DNA from: Lachnospiraceae bacterium | GTDB taxonomy: Bacteria; Bacillota; Clostridia; Lachnospirales; Lachnospiraceae | DNA: 62,617 bases | Assembly: GCA_015056815.1 (NCBI GenBank) | Contig: SVFN01000027.1 | Location: 2,581 to 65,197 of the forward strand | Direction of reading: 5' to 3' | In this document: positions 43,747 through 51,441 of the stretch, piece after piece | Numbering within the stretch: the first letter of the stretch is position 1 | Layout: each line of letters starts with the position of its first letter | Program-made: the position numbers and the translations under genes | Notes under the pieces: model-generated | Told to the model about the DNA's origin: nothing | The model's input: only the letters and a program-made list of their open reading frames with translations | The model's database searches: none

Positions 43747-44280
43747 CTATTTTTCAAGCTTAAATAATTTCGCTGTTAAATTTGAAATCACAACCGACAA
43801 TACCACACCCACAATGATTACGACAATCAGGCTCCACATCGGACTTGCTGCCATGAGCCCATCTGCATATCCTGCAGGCATCTCTTCCACCGCACACTCG
43901 TATGTATAATTCCTGTTAAACCATATCTGACCGTAATATCCGAAACTTGAGAAGGTCATGATCACTGTACCGATCACATCTCCCATCCGGTTGTATTTAA
44001 AGATCGCCCGTACTACCTCTGACATGACTGCTATTACTATGACCGGAATCACATGCCATGCTACAGCATCCTGAATGATAAAAAGCAAAAGGATCACTGC
44101 CCATATCGGGAGCATCCTTCCAAACATATACATGCCACCCCGGGCATTAATGGCACGGATGACACTGCTCTCTCCGGTCAGGTTCATGAGCAGGTTACCG
44201 TTTACAACATACAGACTGTAAAACACGTAGGCATGTACCGTGATCAGATTTACGTGCAGTGTGCTACATGTGTCGTTCAT
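43747..44280 (-). CDS. ECF-type transporter S component (MptD/Trep_Strep-like), N-terminus doubtful
   Basis: Four or five helices: GGMYMFGRMLPIWAVILLLFII, AWHVIPVIVIAVMSEVVRAI, VIGTVIMTFSSFGYYGQIWF, WSLIVVIIVGVVLSVVISNL. The stretch FNRNYTYECAVEEMPAGYADGLMA is typical of the MptD-type S component family. The first part (STLHVNLITVHAYVFYSLYVVNGNLLM) does not match the expected N-terminal helix and no clear RBS is visible, so the gene may be truncated at its 5' end. Function: high-affinity uptake of an unknown small molecule. Confidence 0.6.
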   Translation of the reverse strand: MNDTCSTLHVNLITVHAYVFYSLYVVNGNLLMNLTGESSVIRAINARGGMYMFGRMLPIWAVILLLFIIQDAVAWHVIPVIVIAVMSEVVRAIFKYNRMGDVIGTVIMTFSSFGYYGQIWFNRNYTYECAVEEMPAGYADGLMAASPMWSLIVVIIVGVVLSVVISNLTAKLFKLEK

Positions 44281-44335
44281 AAAGGTCTATTCTGTTTTCA
44301 AACCCCGTTTTTTTATCACTACGAATTCATAAATT

Positions 44336-45778
44336 TCAAGCAAAATTTTTAACACTTTTTGTCGATACTTCCATATTCTTTGTATCTCCCATTCCCAGTT
44401 CCCTGTATGTCTGTACAATCAGGAATAAGGCAATAAGGAATGTCAACAGGTCTGACAGCGGCATGGAATACAGCACGCCATCCAGTCCGAATTTAAGTGG
44501 CAACAGAAGTGCAAAGCCCACTCCGAATACGATCTCCCTTACCATGGACAGGATCGTTGACTCCAGAGCCTTCCCCATTGCCTGTAAGAAGATAAAGCAG
44601 GCTTTATTTACACAGGCAAAGACCATCATGCAAAGATATACTCTGAATGCCTTGATTGCAAATGCCGTATAATATGCGCTCTCATTAGCCGCGCCGAAGA
44701 TGCCGATCAATGCACCGGGGAACAGTTCAACTATGACAAGTGCCACTGCTCCGACTGTTGCCTCGGCTATAAGCAGTGTTGTAAATAGCTTCTTTACCCT
44801 GTCTTTTAGTCCTGCACCCATGTTATATCCCACGACAGGGATACATCCGGCAGCCATACCGACTACGATGGAGATCACGATCTGGAAGAACTTCATGACG
44901 ATGCCGACCACCGCCATTGGGATCTGCGCATACTGTTCCTGCCCGAATATCTCATCGAGAGCACCATACTTGCGGATCATGTTGTTGATAGCTGCCATAG
45001 CTGCCACAAGAGATATCTGGGACAGGAAACTGGTCACACCGAGTACAAGGGTTCTTTTTACAATATCAGCACTCAGCCTGTAATCTGCCTTTCCCGGCTT
45101 TACTATCTTCATATGTAAGATGTACCATACTGCAAGACCTGCTGTGGCAATCTGTCCGATCACCGTAGCCACTGCAGCTCCCATCATCCCCCACTTGAAT
45201 CCAAAGATGAAGATCGGATCTAGGATGATATTGATCACTGCCCCAGCAAGCGTTGAAACCATTGCAAATTTCGGGCTTCCGTCCGCACGGATCACGGGAT
45301 TCATGGCCTGCCCGAACATATAGAAGGGAATACCAAGGGTGATATAAAAGAAATACTCCTTGGAATGTCTGAATGTTTCGGCATTTACCGTACCTCCGAA
45401 CATGGTCAGTATCCCGTCACTGAATATGAGATACAATACCATCAGGATCAGACTGCTTACGATCATCAACACAATGGAATTGCCTACACTTTTCTTCGCC
45501 CTTTTGCTCTCCTGCTTTCCAAGACTTAAGGATACGAAGGCACAGCATCCGTCTCCTATCATTACCGCTATGGCAAGTGCAATGACCGTCAGCGGAAATA
45601 CTACCGTGTTTGCAGCATTGCCATAGGAACCCAGATAGCTGGCATTTGCTATAAATATCTGGTCTACGATGTTGTAAAGCGCTCCCACCAGCAGCGATAT
45701 GATACAGGGTACGGCATACTTTTGCATCAGGCTCCCTACCGGTTCTTCTCCAAGATACCTGTTCTCGTTTCCGTTCAT
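44336..45778 (-). CDS. MATE-family efflux transporter, 480 aa
   Basis: Twelve helices in two halves, with the family patterns GSLMQKYAVPCIISLLVGALYNIVDQIFIANA and ADIVKRTLVLGVTSFLSQISLVAAMAAINNMIRKYG. Strong GAGGAGG precedes the ATG. A structured leader with two terminators is upstream, so expression is probably controlled by attenuation. The protein is only distantly related to the MATE at 26562. The substrate is unknown. Confidence 0.92.
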   Translation of the reverse strand: MNGNENRYLGEEPVGSLMQKYAVPCIISLLVGALYNIVDQIFIANASYLGSYGNAANTVVFPLTVIALAIAVMIGDGCCAFVSLSLGKQESKRAKKSVGNSIVLMIVSSLILMVLYLIFSDGILTMFGGTVNAETFRHSKEYFFYITLGIPFYMFGQAMNPVIRADGSPKFAMVSTLAGAVINIILDPIFIFGFKWGMMGAAVATVIGQIATAGLAVWYILHMKIVKPGKADYRLSADIVKRTLVLGVTSFLSQISLVAAMAAINNMIRKYGALDEIFGQEQYAQIPMAVVGIVMKFFQIVISIVVGMAAGCIPVVGYNMGAGLKDRVKKLFTTLLIAEATVGAVALVIVELFPGALIGIFGAANESAYYTAFAIKAFRVYLCMMVFACVNKACFIFLQAMGKALESTILSMVREIVFGVGFALLLPLKFGLDGVLYSMPLSDLLTFLIALFLIVQTYRELGMGDTKNMEVSTKSVKNFA

Positions 45779-45800
45779 TTTTTACATCCTCCTCGCGCAT

Positions 45801-45905
45801 AAAAAATAAGCGTGTAACCTTAAGCCGGATTTACGCCAAAGGCCACACGCTTCTGTGCTAAAAAAAATGGCAATAACTGGATTTACGCAGTTGCTGCCAC
45901 TCGTC
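45801..45905 (-). promoter_or_regulatory. leader with two tandem terminators sharing a loop motif (candidate riboswitch/attenuator)
   Basis: Upstream of the MATE gene, minus strand. Hairpin 1 (45868-45899): TGGCAGCAACTG/CAGTTATTGCCA with an 8-base loop, then eight T. Hairpin 2 (45808-45852): AAGCGTGT/ACACGCTT with inner CCTT/AAGG, then six T. Both carry GCGTAAATCC in or next to the loop (45879-45888 and 45827-45836), 52 bases apart. Two terminators in tandem with a shared loop suggest a ligand- or protein-controlled leader. A guanidine-IV (mepA) riboswitch is one known leader of MATE genes and should be tested. Confidence 0.7.
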
Positions 45906-46007
45906 GCCTAATAAGATATCACATTTTCAATACATGATTCAAGGGACATTTTTAACGATTTTCCTATAGCCATGTATCTGTGCATTCTGCTCACGCGGCA
46001 TAGACAG

Positions 46008-46048
46008 TTCACAAATATTTCACAAAGATTGTTAGCACTCTCACTTGA
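46008..46048 (+). repeat. left copy of the CIRCE-region sequence (element flank)
   Basis: A 41-bp stretch TTCACAAATATTTCACAAAG... through TTAGCACTC to TTGA that matches 62481-62521 at about 34 of 41 positions. It holds the left half of a CIRCE element (TTAGCACTC, 46032-46040) but the right half is broken. Confidence 0.7.
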
Positions 46049-46101
46049 AAAGAGAGAGGCGGTTTTGGTCACGCATCGTCTGTGGTTGTAAAGCTGTAAA
46101 A

Positions 46102-46110
46102 TCAAGGCTT
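46102..46110 (+). other. possible left attachment core
   Basis: TCAAGGCTT, within a hairpin-like segment; the same nine bases recur at 62474-62482. Candidate crossover core of the integrated element. Short, so uncertain. Confidence 0.4.
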
Positions 46111-46125
46111 TCAGAAAAAAGTACC

Positions 46126-46159
46126 GACGGTCAGGGTTCGTCCTTGACCGTCATTTTTT
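46126..46159 (+). terminator. rho-independent terminator-like hairpin at the left end
   Basis: GACGGTCAGG/CCTTGACCGTC with a short loop (46126-46152) followed by ATTTTTT. There is no plus-strand gene upstream, so it may stop read-through into the element. Confidence 0.6.
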
Positions 46160-46451
46160 GAAAAAATGGTGTCAAAAATGGTGTCAGAAAATGGGAATAT
46201 AAACAATCTGCTTTGAGACCCTTTGAGGAGGGACATACGCAGCGGTACATCTACCGGAAACCCAGCAAAATCAACAAGTATCGGGCAATACAGCAACCTA
46301 CCATAACCTGTCGGTATCGTGCCGGCGGCCGGCGGGTTATTATTTTACTTGACAATTTGCGCAAATGCGACTAAAATTTATTTGTCTGTAGGTATGCTTT
46401 TGTGCTCATAGAGCATTGTAAATTAACTTATATTATTGAAAGAGGTAATGA

Positions 46452-46673
46452 ATGATAGAGGGCTATATTACGGTTACAGAACTGGCAAAGAAATGGGGAA
46501 TTACTGTGCGTACAGTTCAGACAATGTGCTCAGAAGGGCGTATTCCGGGGGTAACCAAATTTGGGAATGCATGGGCGATTCCATCCGATGCTATAAAACC
46601 TACTGATGGACGCATTACGACTGGCGAGTATAAGGATTGGCGTAAGAAAAAAGTTAAAAAGATTAAGAAGTGA
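46452..46673 (+). CDS. HTH (MerR/excisionase-like) protein, 73 aa
   Basis: A compact winged HTH: YITVTELAKKWGITVRTVQTMCSEGRIPGVTKFGNAWAIPSDAIKP, matching HTH_17-type DNA-binding domains, then a basic tail KKKVKKIKK. It lies 13 bases before DUF1016 copy B and probably regulates it. A TTGACA (-35) is seen near 46349. It parallels the HTH + DUF1016 pair at 4457-2966, although the HTH classes differ. Confidence 0.82.
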   Translation: MIEGYITVTELAKKWGITVRTVQTMCSEGRIPGVTKFGNAWAIPSDAIKPTDGRITTGEYKDWRKKKVKKIKK

Positions 46674-46686
46674 GGGATATTAGATT

Positions 46687-47787
46687 ATGGAAAAGATGAT
46701 TAGCCGTTCCGATGCTGATATTTTAGCAGATCGGATTGGAGATCTTGTTGAAAAATCCAGAAAAGCCATTGTGACGCAGGTCAATACTGTCATGGTTTAC
46801 ACGTATTATGAAATTGGCAGAACCATTGTTGAAAACGAGCAACAGGGAGATGCTCGTGCTTCTTATGGGAAAGGTGTTTTAAAAGAGTTATCAGAACGCT
46901 TGAGTAACCGATTTGGCAAGGGCTTTTCTGTTGATAATCTTGAAAATATGCGCCGTTTTTATCTGACTTATAGTTCAGAGATTTCCGAAACACCGTCTCG
47001 GAAATCCGAAGATGAGAAATCCGAGACAGCGTCTCGGAATTTGATAGGGTCCGCAGATGTGGTACGTACGAATTTTAGCTTGAGCTGGTCACATTATATT
47101 TTTTTGATGAAAATAGACAATCCGGTGGAGCGAAGTTTCTATGAAAAAGAGGCAGTTCAAGAAAGATGGAGCCTGCGCGAACTTAAGAGACAATTTGATG
47201 CAGCGTTATACGAACGGCTATCAATAAGCAAAGACAAGCAGGCAATTACAGAAATGTCTAGACAGGGAGTGATCGTGGAGAAGCCGGAAGATATTGTAAA
47301 GGATCCTTATATATTGGAGTTTCTCGGACTTCCAGAGGAGAGCTCATATTCTGAGTCTACCTTGGAGCAGAAAATCATAGACAAATTGCAATCATTCCTG
47401 ATGGAACTTGGTAAGGGATATACCTTCGTGGGGAGACAGGTAAGGCTGACATTGGATGAGAAGCATTTTTTTGTAGACCTTGTATTTTTTAATCGTTTGC
47501 TGCAATGCTTTGTCCTAATAGATTTGAAGATCGGGGAAATCACACATCAGGATCTCGGACAGATGCAGATGTATGTCAATTACTATGATCGAAAGGTAAA
47601 ACTTCCGGAGGAAAATCCAACAGTCGGGATAGTCCTTTGCAAAAAGAAAGATGATACATTGGTTGAACTTACATTGCCGGAGAATAACACACAGATTTTT
47701 GCTAGCAAGTATCAGACTGTTCTGCCGAATAAAGAGGAACTGGCGAAACTGTTAGATGAAAAGACTAATAAGGACGGTACAAAGTAA
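46687..47787 (+). CDS. DUF1016 / YhcG-family PDDEXK nuclease-domain protein (copy B)
   Basis: A 366-residue protein with the same plan as copy A at 2966: DUF1016 helical domain (AIVTQVNTVMVYTYYEIGRTIVENEQQGDARASYGKGVLKELSERLSNRFGKGFS) and PDDEXK nuclease domain (HFFVDLVFFNRLLQCFVLIDLKIGEITHQDLGQMQMYVNYYDRK). The two copies are clearly related but diverged. The linker after FYLTYS is different in sequence but has the same design: repeats SETPSR and SETASR made from palindromic DNA. Encoded with the HTH gene upstream. Role uncertain; it sits inside the mobile element. Confidence 0.88.
   Translation: MEKMISRSDADILADRIGDLVEKSRKAIVTQVNTVMVYTYYEIGRTIVENEQQGDARASYGKGVLKELSERLSNRFGKGFSVDNLENMRRFYLTYSSEISETPSRKSEDEKSETASRNLIGSADVVRTNFSLSWSHYIFLMKIDNPVERSFYEKEAVQERWSLRELKRQFDAALYERLSISKDKQAITEMSRQGVIVEKPEDIVKDPYILEFLGLPEESSYSESTLEQKIIDKLQSFLMELGKGYTFVGRQVRLTLDEKHFFVDLVFFNRLLQCFVLIDLKIGEITHQDLGQMQMYVNYYDRKVKLPEENPTVGIVLCKKKDDTLVELTLPENNTQIFASKYQTVLPNKEELAKLLDEKTNKDGTK
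46982..47038. repeat. two palindromes in the linker of DUF1016 copy B
   Basis: TTTCCGAAAC-ACC-GTCTCGGAAA (46982-47004, one mismatch) and TCCGAGAC-AGC-GTCTCGGA (47020-47038, perfect). Each encodes the SETxSR unit, 36-38 bases apart. Same linker position as the palindromes in copy A. Confidence 0.85.
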
Positions 47788-47945
47788 TCTGTATATTTTT
47801 CATGAAACATTTGACAATCATTATAATCAGAAGGAGGTAAGATTAAACGAATCGAAGATAACAGCCGGGAACAGGATACTGAATGATACCCTATTCCCAG
47901 GACACAGAATAAACTTGACTGCTGAGATAAAAGATGCGGGTTGTC

Positions 47946-48125
47946 CTAACGAGCAGAAGAATTGTTTCTTCTATTGTCATTTTCGCTGTTTTTCCTTTCG
48001 CGCATCTTTTCAATGACGCTGGGGATTTCGCCCTGGAAGTGGATAAAGGGGCTGTTGGTATTGATATCAAGGTTTGATCCCCATTTTCCAATTGAGACAA
48101 GTACATCAGCAATTGTTTTCTTCAT
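47946..48125 (-). CDS. AgrD-like autoinducer precursor with Ser in place of Cys, 59 aa
   Basis: A 59-residue peptide divergent from agrB. It has an N-terminal amphipathic segment (MKKTIADVLVSIGKWGSN), a core NTNSPFIH (residues 22-29) and a tail FQGEIPSVIEK. The tail has the AgrD pattern x-Q-x-E-x-P directly after the macrocycle, as in characterised AgrD proteins. The position that is normally Cys is Ser25, giving Ser-Pro-Phe-Ile-His as candidate five-residue lactone ring. There is no Cys anywhere, so a thiolactone is impossible; Ser-lactone AIPs are known from Staphylococcus intermedius. AGGAGG lies 6-7 bases before the ATG at 48125. It is expressed from its own LytTR-type promoter (48177-48245), with spacing identical to the agrB promoter. 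A charged tail ends KNSENDNRRNNSSAR. Confidence 0.72.
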   Translation of the reverse strand: MKKTIADVLVSIGKWGSNLDINTNSPFIHFQGEIPSVIEKMRERKNSENDNRRNNSSAR

Positions 48126-48176
48126 TTTTATACCTCCTGTGATAAAGTTGTACAGCATTGATTAATGCCTAAACAC

Positions 48177-48245
48177 ATTATAGATGTAAAACAACGGAAA
48201 AGAACCGTAGATGTCATAAACAACTGTATGGATGTCATAAGTTGC
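48177..48245 (-). promoter_or_regulatory. agrD promoter with 21-bp-spaced LytTR repeats
   Basis: Minus strand: repeats GCAACTTATGACATC (48245-48231) and GTTGTTTATGACATC (48224-48210), starting 21 bp apart, then 27 bp to a perfect -10 TATAAT (48182-48177). No -35 hexamer. Same geometry as at 48244, 51316 and 53214. Confidence 0.82.
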
Positions 48246-48312
48246 AGGTTTTTACATTTATCTTGTAGTTTATGACATTAGATGTTCTGACGAGGGAGAA
48301 AGAGTGTATAAT
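48244..48312 (+). promoter_or_regulatory. agrBAC promoter with 21-bp-spaced LytTR repeats
   Basis: Plus strand: GCAGGTTTTTACATT (48244-48258) and GTAGTTTATGACATT (48265-48279), 21 bp apart; 27 bp later TATAAT (48307-48312). The site back-to-back with the agrD repeats makes one divergent control region. Confidence 0.82.
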
Positions 48313-48487
48313 TTGCCTGTTCAGAAAACCACGAGGGTGCTGAACGCAGCTTTGGGCGTAGTGAGACGGATGCAAAAGAGGTATGAAGGTTAAAGCATAG
48401 CCAGTATGTAGAGAAGTACGGTATAGCGTGGGAATATAGAGTATACATACAAAGATTTCGTAATACAGAAATTGAGCAGGAACAGTT

Positions 48488-49060
48488 ATGGAAGATATAT
48501 TAAAAAAGATAATAATAAAGCGTGGATATTCATCGGAGGAATACGATATATCCATGTATGGTTTGAGAAAAATAGGGCTGTTCTCAGCAAATTTTCTTTT
48601 CTTCTTGCTACTTGGAGTATTATTTGGCTGTTTTGTTGAAATGTTTGTTTTTCTTGTTTTGTATGCTTTGCTCCGGATATATGCCGGAGGATTTCATATG
48701 AGTAGGCTTTGGAAATGCGAAATACTATCTGTTCTTACGGTCGTTGTTGTAATCATAGGTATCTGTTATATACATGAAGGGCGTTTCAATCGTATTGAAA
48801 TGACGATAATATTTTTATCTCTTGTGGTGCATTATTTGTTGGCTCCTCAGGATAATCCGAGGAAAAGATTGTATTCGAAGGAAAAGAAGAAATACAGGAT
48901 TTGCACGTGGATAATTACTTCCGTATATTATATTTTTAGTATTGTCTGCGGCAGTATAGGTTGGTTTGACCTGCAGCATACGGTTGGATTTGTACTGATT
49001 GCCAGCGCTGTCTCAATAATGGAGAATTATATTTATGAGCGAATATCTGCAGAAGGTTAA
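48488..49060 (+). CDS. agrB: AgrB-family peptide processing protease
   Basis: A 190-residue membrane protein. The AgrB catalytic motif is visible: YAGGFHMSRLWKCEILS, with His and Cys seven residues apart as in characterised AgrB (His77/Cys84 type). Several hydrophobic helices surround it. AgrB cuts the C-terminal tail of AgrD and forms the ring. A long leader of about 170 bases separates it from its promoter. agrA starts 31 bases downstream, so agrB-agrA-agrC form one transcript. No agrD lies between, which is unusual for the family. Confidence 0.92.
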   Translation: MEDILKKIIIKRGYSSEEYDISMYGLRKIGLFSANFLFFLLLGVLFGCFVEMFVFLVLYALLRIYAGGFHMSRLWKCEILSVLTVVVVIIGICYIHEGRFNRIEMTIIFLSLVVHYLLAPQDNPRKRLYSKEKKKYRICTWIITSVYYIFSIVCGSIGWFDLQHTVGFVLIASAVSIMENYIYERISAEG

Positions 49061-49091
49061 TAGAGGCTCATCAGATGGGGGTGCTGAATAC

Positions 49092-49805
49092 ATGATGTAT
49101 CGGGTTGCGATATGTGAGGATGAAGTGTCCACCTGTGAGATACTGGAAGAGAAAATAAAAAGGATTTTCAAAAAAATGTCAATGCAGGTGACGGTTGATG
49201 TTTTCTATTCCGGTGAGGCGATTATAACTTTTTTTAAGAGTAAGGCAGTTTATAATTTTATTTTTCTTGATATCGAACTGTATGAACTGAATGGAGTTGA
49301 TGTTGCACGCTACATCCGTGAAGACCTGATGGATGTAATGTGCCAGATCGTGTTTGTTTCATCAAAAACAATGTATGCTCTGGAGCTTTTTCAGTTCCAG
49401 CCTTTGGATTTTCTGGTCAAACCTGTTGAGAATGATAGGTTGGAAAGAGTCATAAAAAAAGGAATAGCTCTGATAGGTCTTAATCATGACAGCTTTGACT
49501 GTGTGAATGGAACAAAGCTGATCCGTACACAGATGTCAAAAATCCTGTATTTTGAGAGTGAAGGCAGAAAAATCAGGCTCGTTACTTCAGAAGGAGAAAT
49601 AACATTTTATGACCGCCTATCTAAAATATTGAACAGACTCCCAGCGGCTTTCATACGGACGCATAAATCCTATATAGTTAATCTGAACGCCGTAAGACAG
49701 TGCAGATATGACAGTGTGGTACTGTATGATAAAAGGGAGATTCCGATCAGCAGATCGTACAGAGAAACGGTAAGAGATCAGCTGATGAAGAAAATGAGCG
49801 GATGA
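49092..49805 (+). CDS. agrA: AgrA-like response regulator with LytTR DNA-binding domain
   Basis: A 237-residue regulator. Receiver: acidic CEDEVSTC, phospho-acceptor in FLDIELYELNGVD, VSSK, and the Lys of FLVKPVE. C-terminal LytTR domain: LIRTQMSKILYFESEGRKIRLVTSEGEITFYDRLSKILNRLP...FIRTHKSYIVNLNAVRQCRYDSVVLYDKREIPISRSYRETVRDQL, which matches AgrA-type binding to direct repeats 21 bp apart. GGGGGTG precedes the ATG at 49092. The gene's end overlaps the agrC start (ATGA), so kinase and regulator are co-translated. Confidence 0.92.
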   Translation: MMYRVAICEDEVSTCEILEEKIKRIFKKMSMQVTVDVFYSGEAIITFFKSKAVYNFIFLDIELYELNGVDVARYIREDLMDVMCQIVFVSSKTMYALELFQFQPLDFLVKPVENDRLERVIKKGIALIGLNHDSFDCVNGTKLIRTQMSKILYFESEGRKIRLVTSEGEITFYDRLSKILNRLPAAFIRTHKSYIVNLNAVRQCRYDSVVLYDKREIPISRSYRETVRDQLMKKMSG

Positions 49806-51052
49806 CCATGGAACATATAATCGTTGCTTTATGCAATCTGTTTCTGCTTTTCATAATATGGCGCTATTACAGAGATCTGCTTGAACCGGTCAAGGAGCTG
49901 TGCCTGATAAGGTATCTAATCGGCGGAGCATGGTTTTTAATTACATTTCTCTCATCTGAGTTTCTGCATTCTGAAATTATCAATATTTTTCTGAGTGTTA
50001 TCTTATTGTGGATTATGACAGTAACATATAACGGTAATGCAAGAAGAAAAGCTTTGACCGTAATCATGGTAGAAACGCTGAACGGCGTATGTGATTACCT
50101 TTCATGGCTTATATTCGGGATGCTTTTTAAAGAAGGAGATGTGTATGCCGTAAGCTATGCGGGAACGATCATATTATCTTTTGTATCTGAAGTGATCGTA
50201 AGGAAAACTGTGCATAAGGACAAGAATACCGAGCTTACATGGAAGGAAATATGTATACTGATGACAGTTCCGATGGGAATATTTGTCATCATGTATTGTA
50301 TGCTTAGGGCTGAGGTGTCAGGTGGCTTTCTGACAATTGCAGTATTATGTATGCTTGTTATCTGTTTTGCAGTTTTCTTTTTGTACGGTGTCTTATCGGA
50401 GGAGCATATTGACAGATACAGGGAACAGAATCTTAACAGACAGATAGATAGTTATCGAAAGGAACTCGAGAGGATTGAAAGCACGGAGATCAGAATAGAA
50501 GGAATAAGGCATGATCTTAAACACCATCTATTTGAGATGGGAAAGCTTATAAAGGACGGCAAGTCTGATGAGGCAGGTGCTTATATAAGAAGAATGGAAG
50601 CGGATATGGCAGATGACGGAAAAGTGTCACACACAGGAAAGTATGAGATTGACAGTCTGGTGAATTATATGATTGGGGAAGCGAGGAAGTCATTGAGCGA
50701 GGTGAATGTTAATATATCCATACCTCATGATTTTAATATAGAGAGTTACCGGCTGAACATCATCCTCGGGAATTTGCTTGAGAATGCAATTGAAGCTGCC
50801 GGGAGGTCAGTGGAAAAAAGTCTTAGTCTTTATGTTTCAATGCAGAGAGGGCTGCTTTTTATCAATCTTAGCAACAGTTATGATGGAACCCTGATAGAAA
50901 ATAAAGGTAGATTTCTTTCTACCAAACCTGATAAGAGAGCGCATGGTCTTGGTCTGCAGAATGTAAAAAGGATGGTCAGGGAAATGAACGGGGAGATGTT
51001 AATAGAACATGATGAAAATAATTTCTGTGTAAAGATCATGCTGTATATTTGA
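49802..51052 (+). CDS. agrC: AgrC-like sensor histidine kinase (HPK10)
   Basis: A 416-residue kinase with six predicted N-terminal helices (residues about 5-205: LCNLFLLFIIWRYY, LIGGAWFLITFLSS, IINIFLSVILLWIMTV ... FLTIAVLCMLVICFAVFFLYG), then a coiled linker and a phospho-acceptor in EGIRHDLKHHLFEMG. The HATPase domain shows LNIILGNLLENAIEAAG and KRAHGLGLQNVKRMVREMNG. Typical AgrC design; it should sense the AgrD-derived peptide. Overlaps agrA by four bases. Its final 110 codons are nearly duplicated at 52857-53201. Confidence 0.92.
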   Translation: MTMEHIIVALCNLFLLFIIWRYYRDLLEPVKELCLIRYLIGGAWFLITFLSSEFLHSEIINIFLSVILLWIMTVTYNGNARRKALTVIMVETLNGVCDYLSWLIFGMLFKEGDVYAVSYAGTIILSFVSEVIVRKTVHKDKNTELTWKEICILMTVPMGIFVIMYCMLRAEVSGGFLTIAVLCMLVICFAVFFLYGVLSEEHIDRYREQNLNRQIDSYRKELERIESTEIRIEGIRHDLKHHLFEMGKLIKDGKSDEAGAYIRRMEADMADDGKVSHTGKYEIDSLVNYMIGEARKSLSEVNVNISIPHDFNIESYRLNIILGNLLENAIEAAGRSVEKSLSLYVSMQRGLLFINLSNSYDGTLIENKGRFLSTKPDKRAHGLGLQNVKRMVREMNGEMLIEHDENNFCVKIMLYI

Positions 51053-51227
51053 TATGCTCTATGGACGCTTTAGGACTCTGCTATATGGAGAGGCTTCATT
51101 ATTAGAGTTTTTATTACATGCTCCGTATGCATCATGTTCTTTGAGCGAGGCCTCGATGATATAGATCGAACTTTTTTAGAATATTAAAGAGATGGAGTGA
51201 AAAATAGAAAAAAGAATACTGTATTTT

Positions 51228-51325
51228 TTTCAAAATATCTGGAAACTTGCTGATTCTAAAGGGTATCAATACACATTGATGAGGTTGAAAGATTTCTTGG
51301 GGAGAATCAGTGTTTGTTGTTTATG
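51228..51325 (+). pseudogene. remnant of an effector gene like that at 54702
   Basis: About 90 bases (CAAAATATCTGGAAACTTGC onward) match the part of the 54702 gene encoding FQNIWKLADPDGYQYALDNIEGSSVY, with frame changes. It lies between agrC and the next promoter. It shows that an effector copy once followed agrC here. Confidence 0.65.
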
Positions 51326-51384
51326 ACATTGAGATGGTTATTTTTTACATTTGATGTAGAAATGATATTAAGAACCGATATAAT
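51316..51384 (+). promoter_or_regulatory. LytTR-type promoter of the Cys-rich secreted protein
   Basis: Repeats GTTGTTTATGACATT (51316-51330) and GTTATTTTTTACATT (51337-51351), 21 bp apart; 27 bp later TATAAT (51379-51384). Confidence 0.82.
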
Positions 51385-51441
51385 CATGATACAACGCAAG
51401 TGAAGTAGGAGATAAAATAAAAAAAGAAAGGTGGTATAAGC

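Noticed and set aside
46349-46451. Region before the HTH gene as a possible LytTR site
   Set aside because: It shows an ordinary TTGACA promoter rather than the 21-bp repeat layout.
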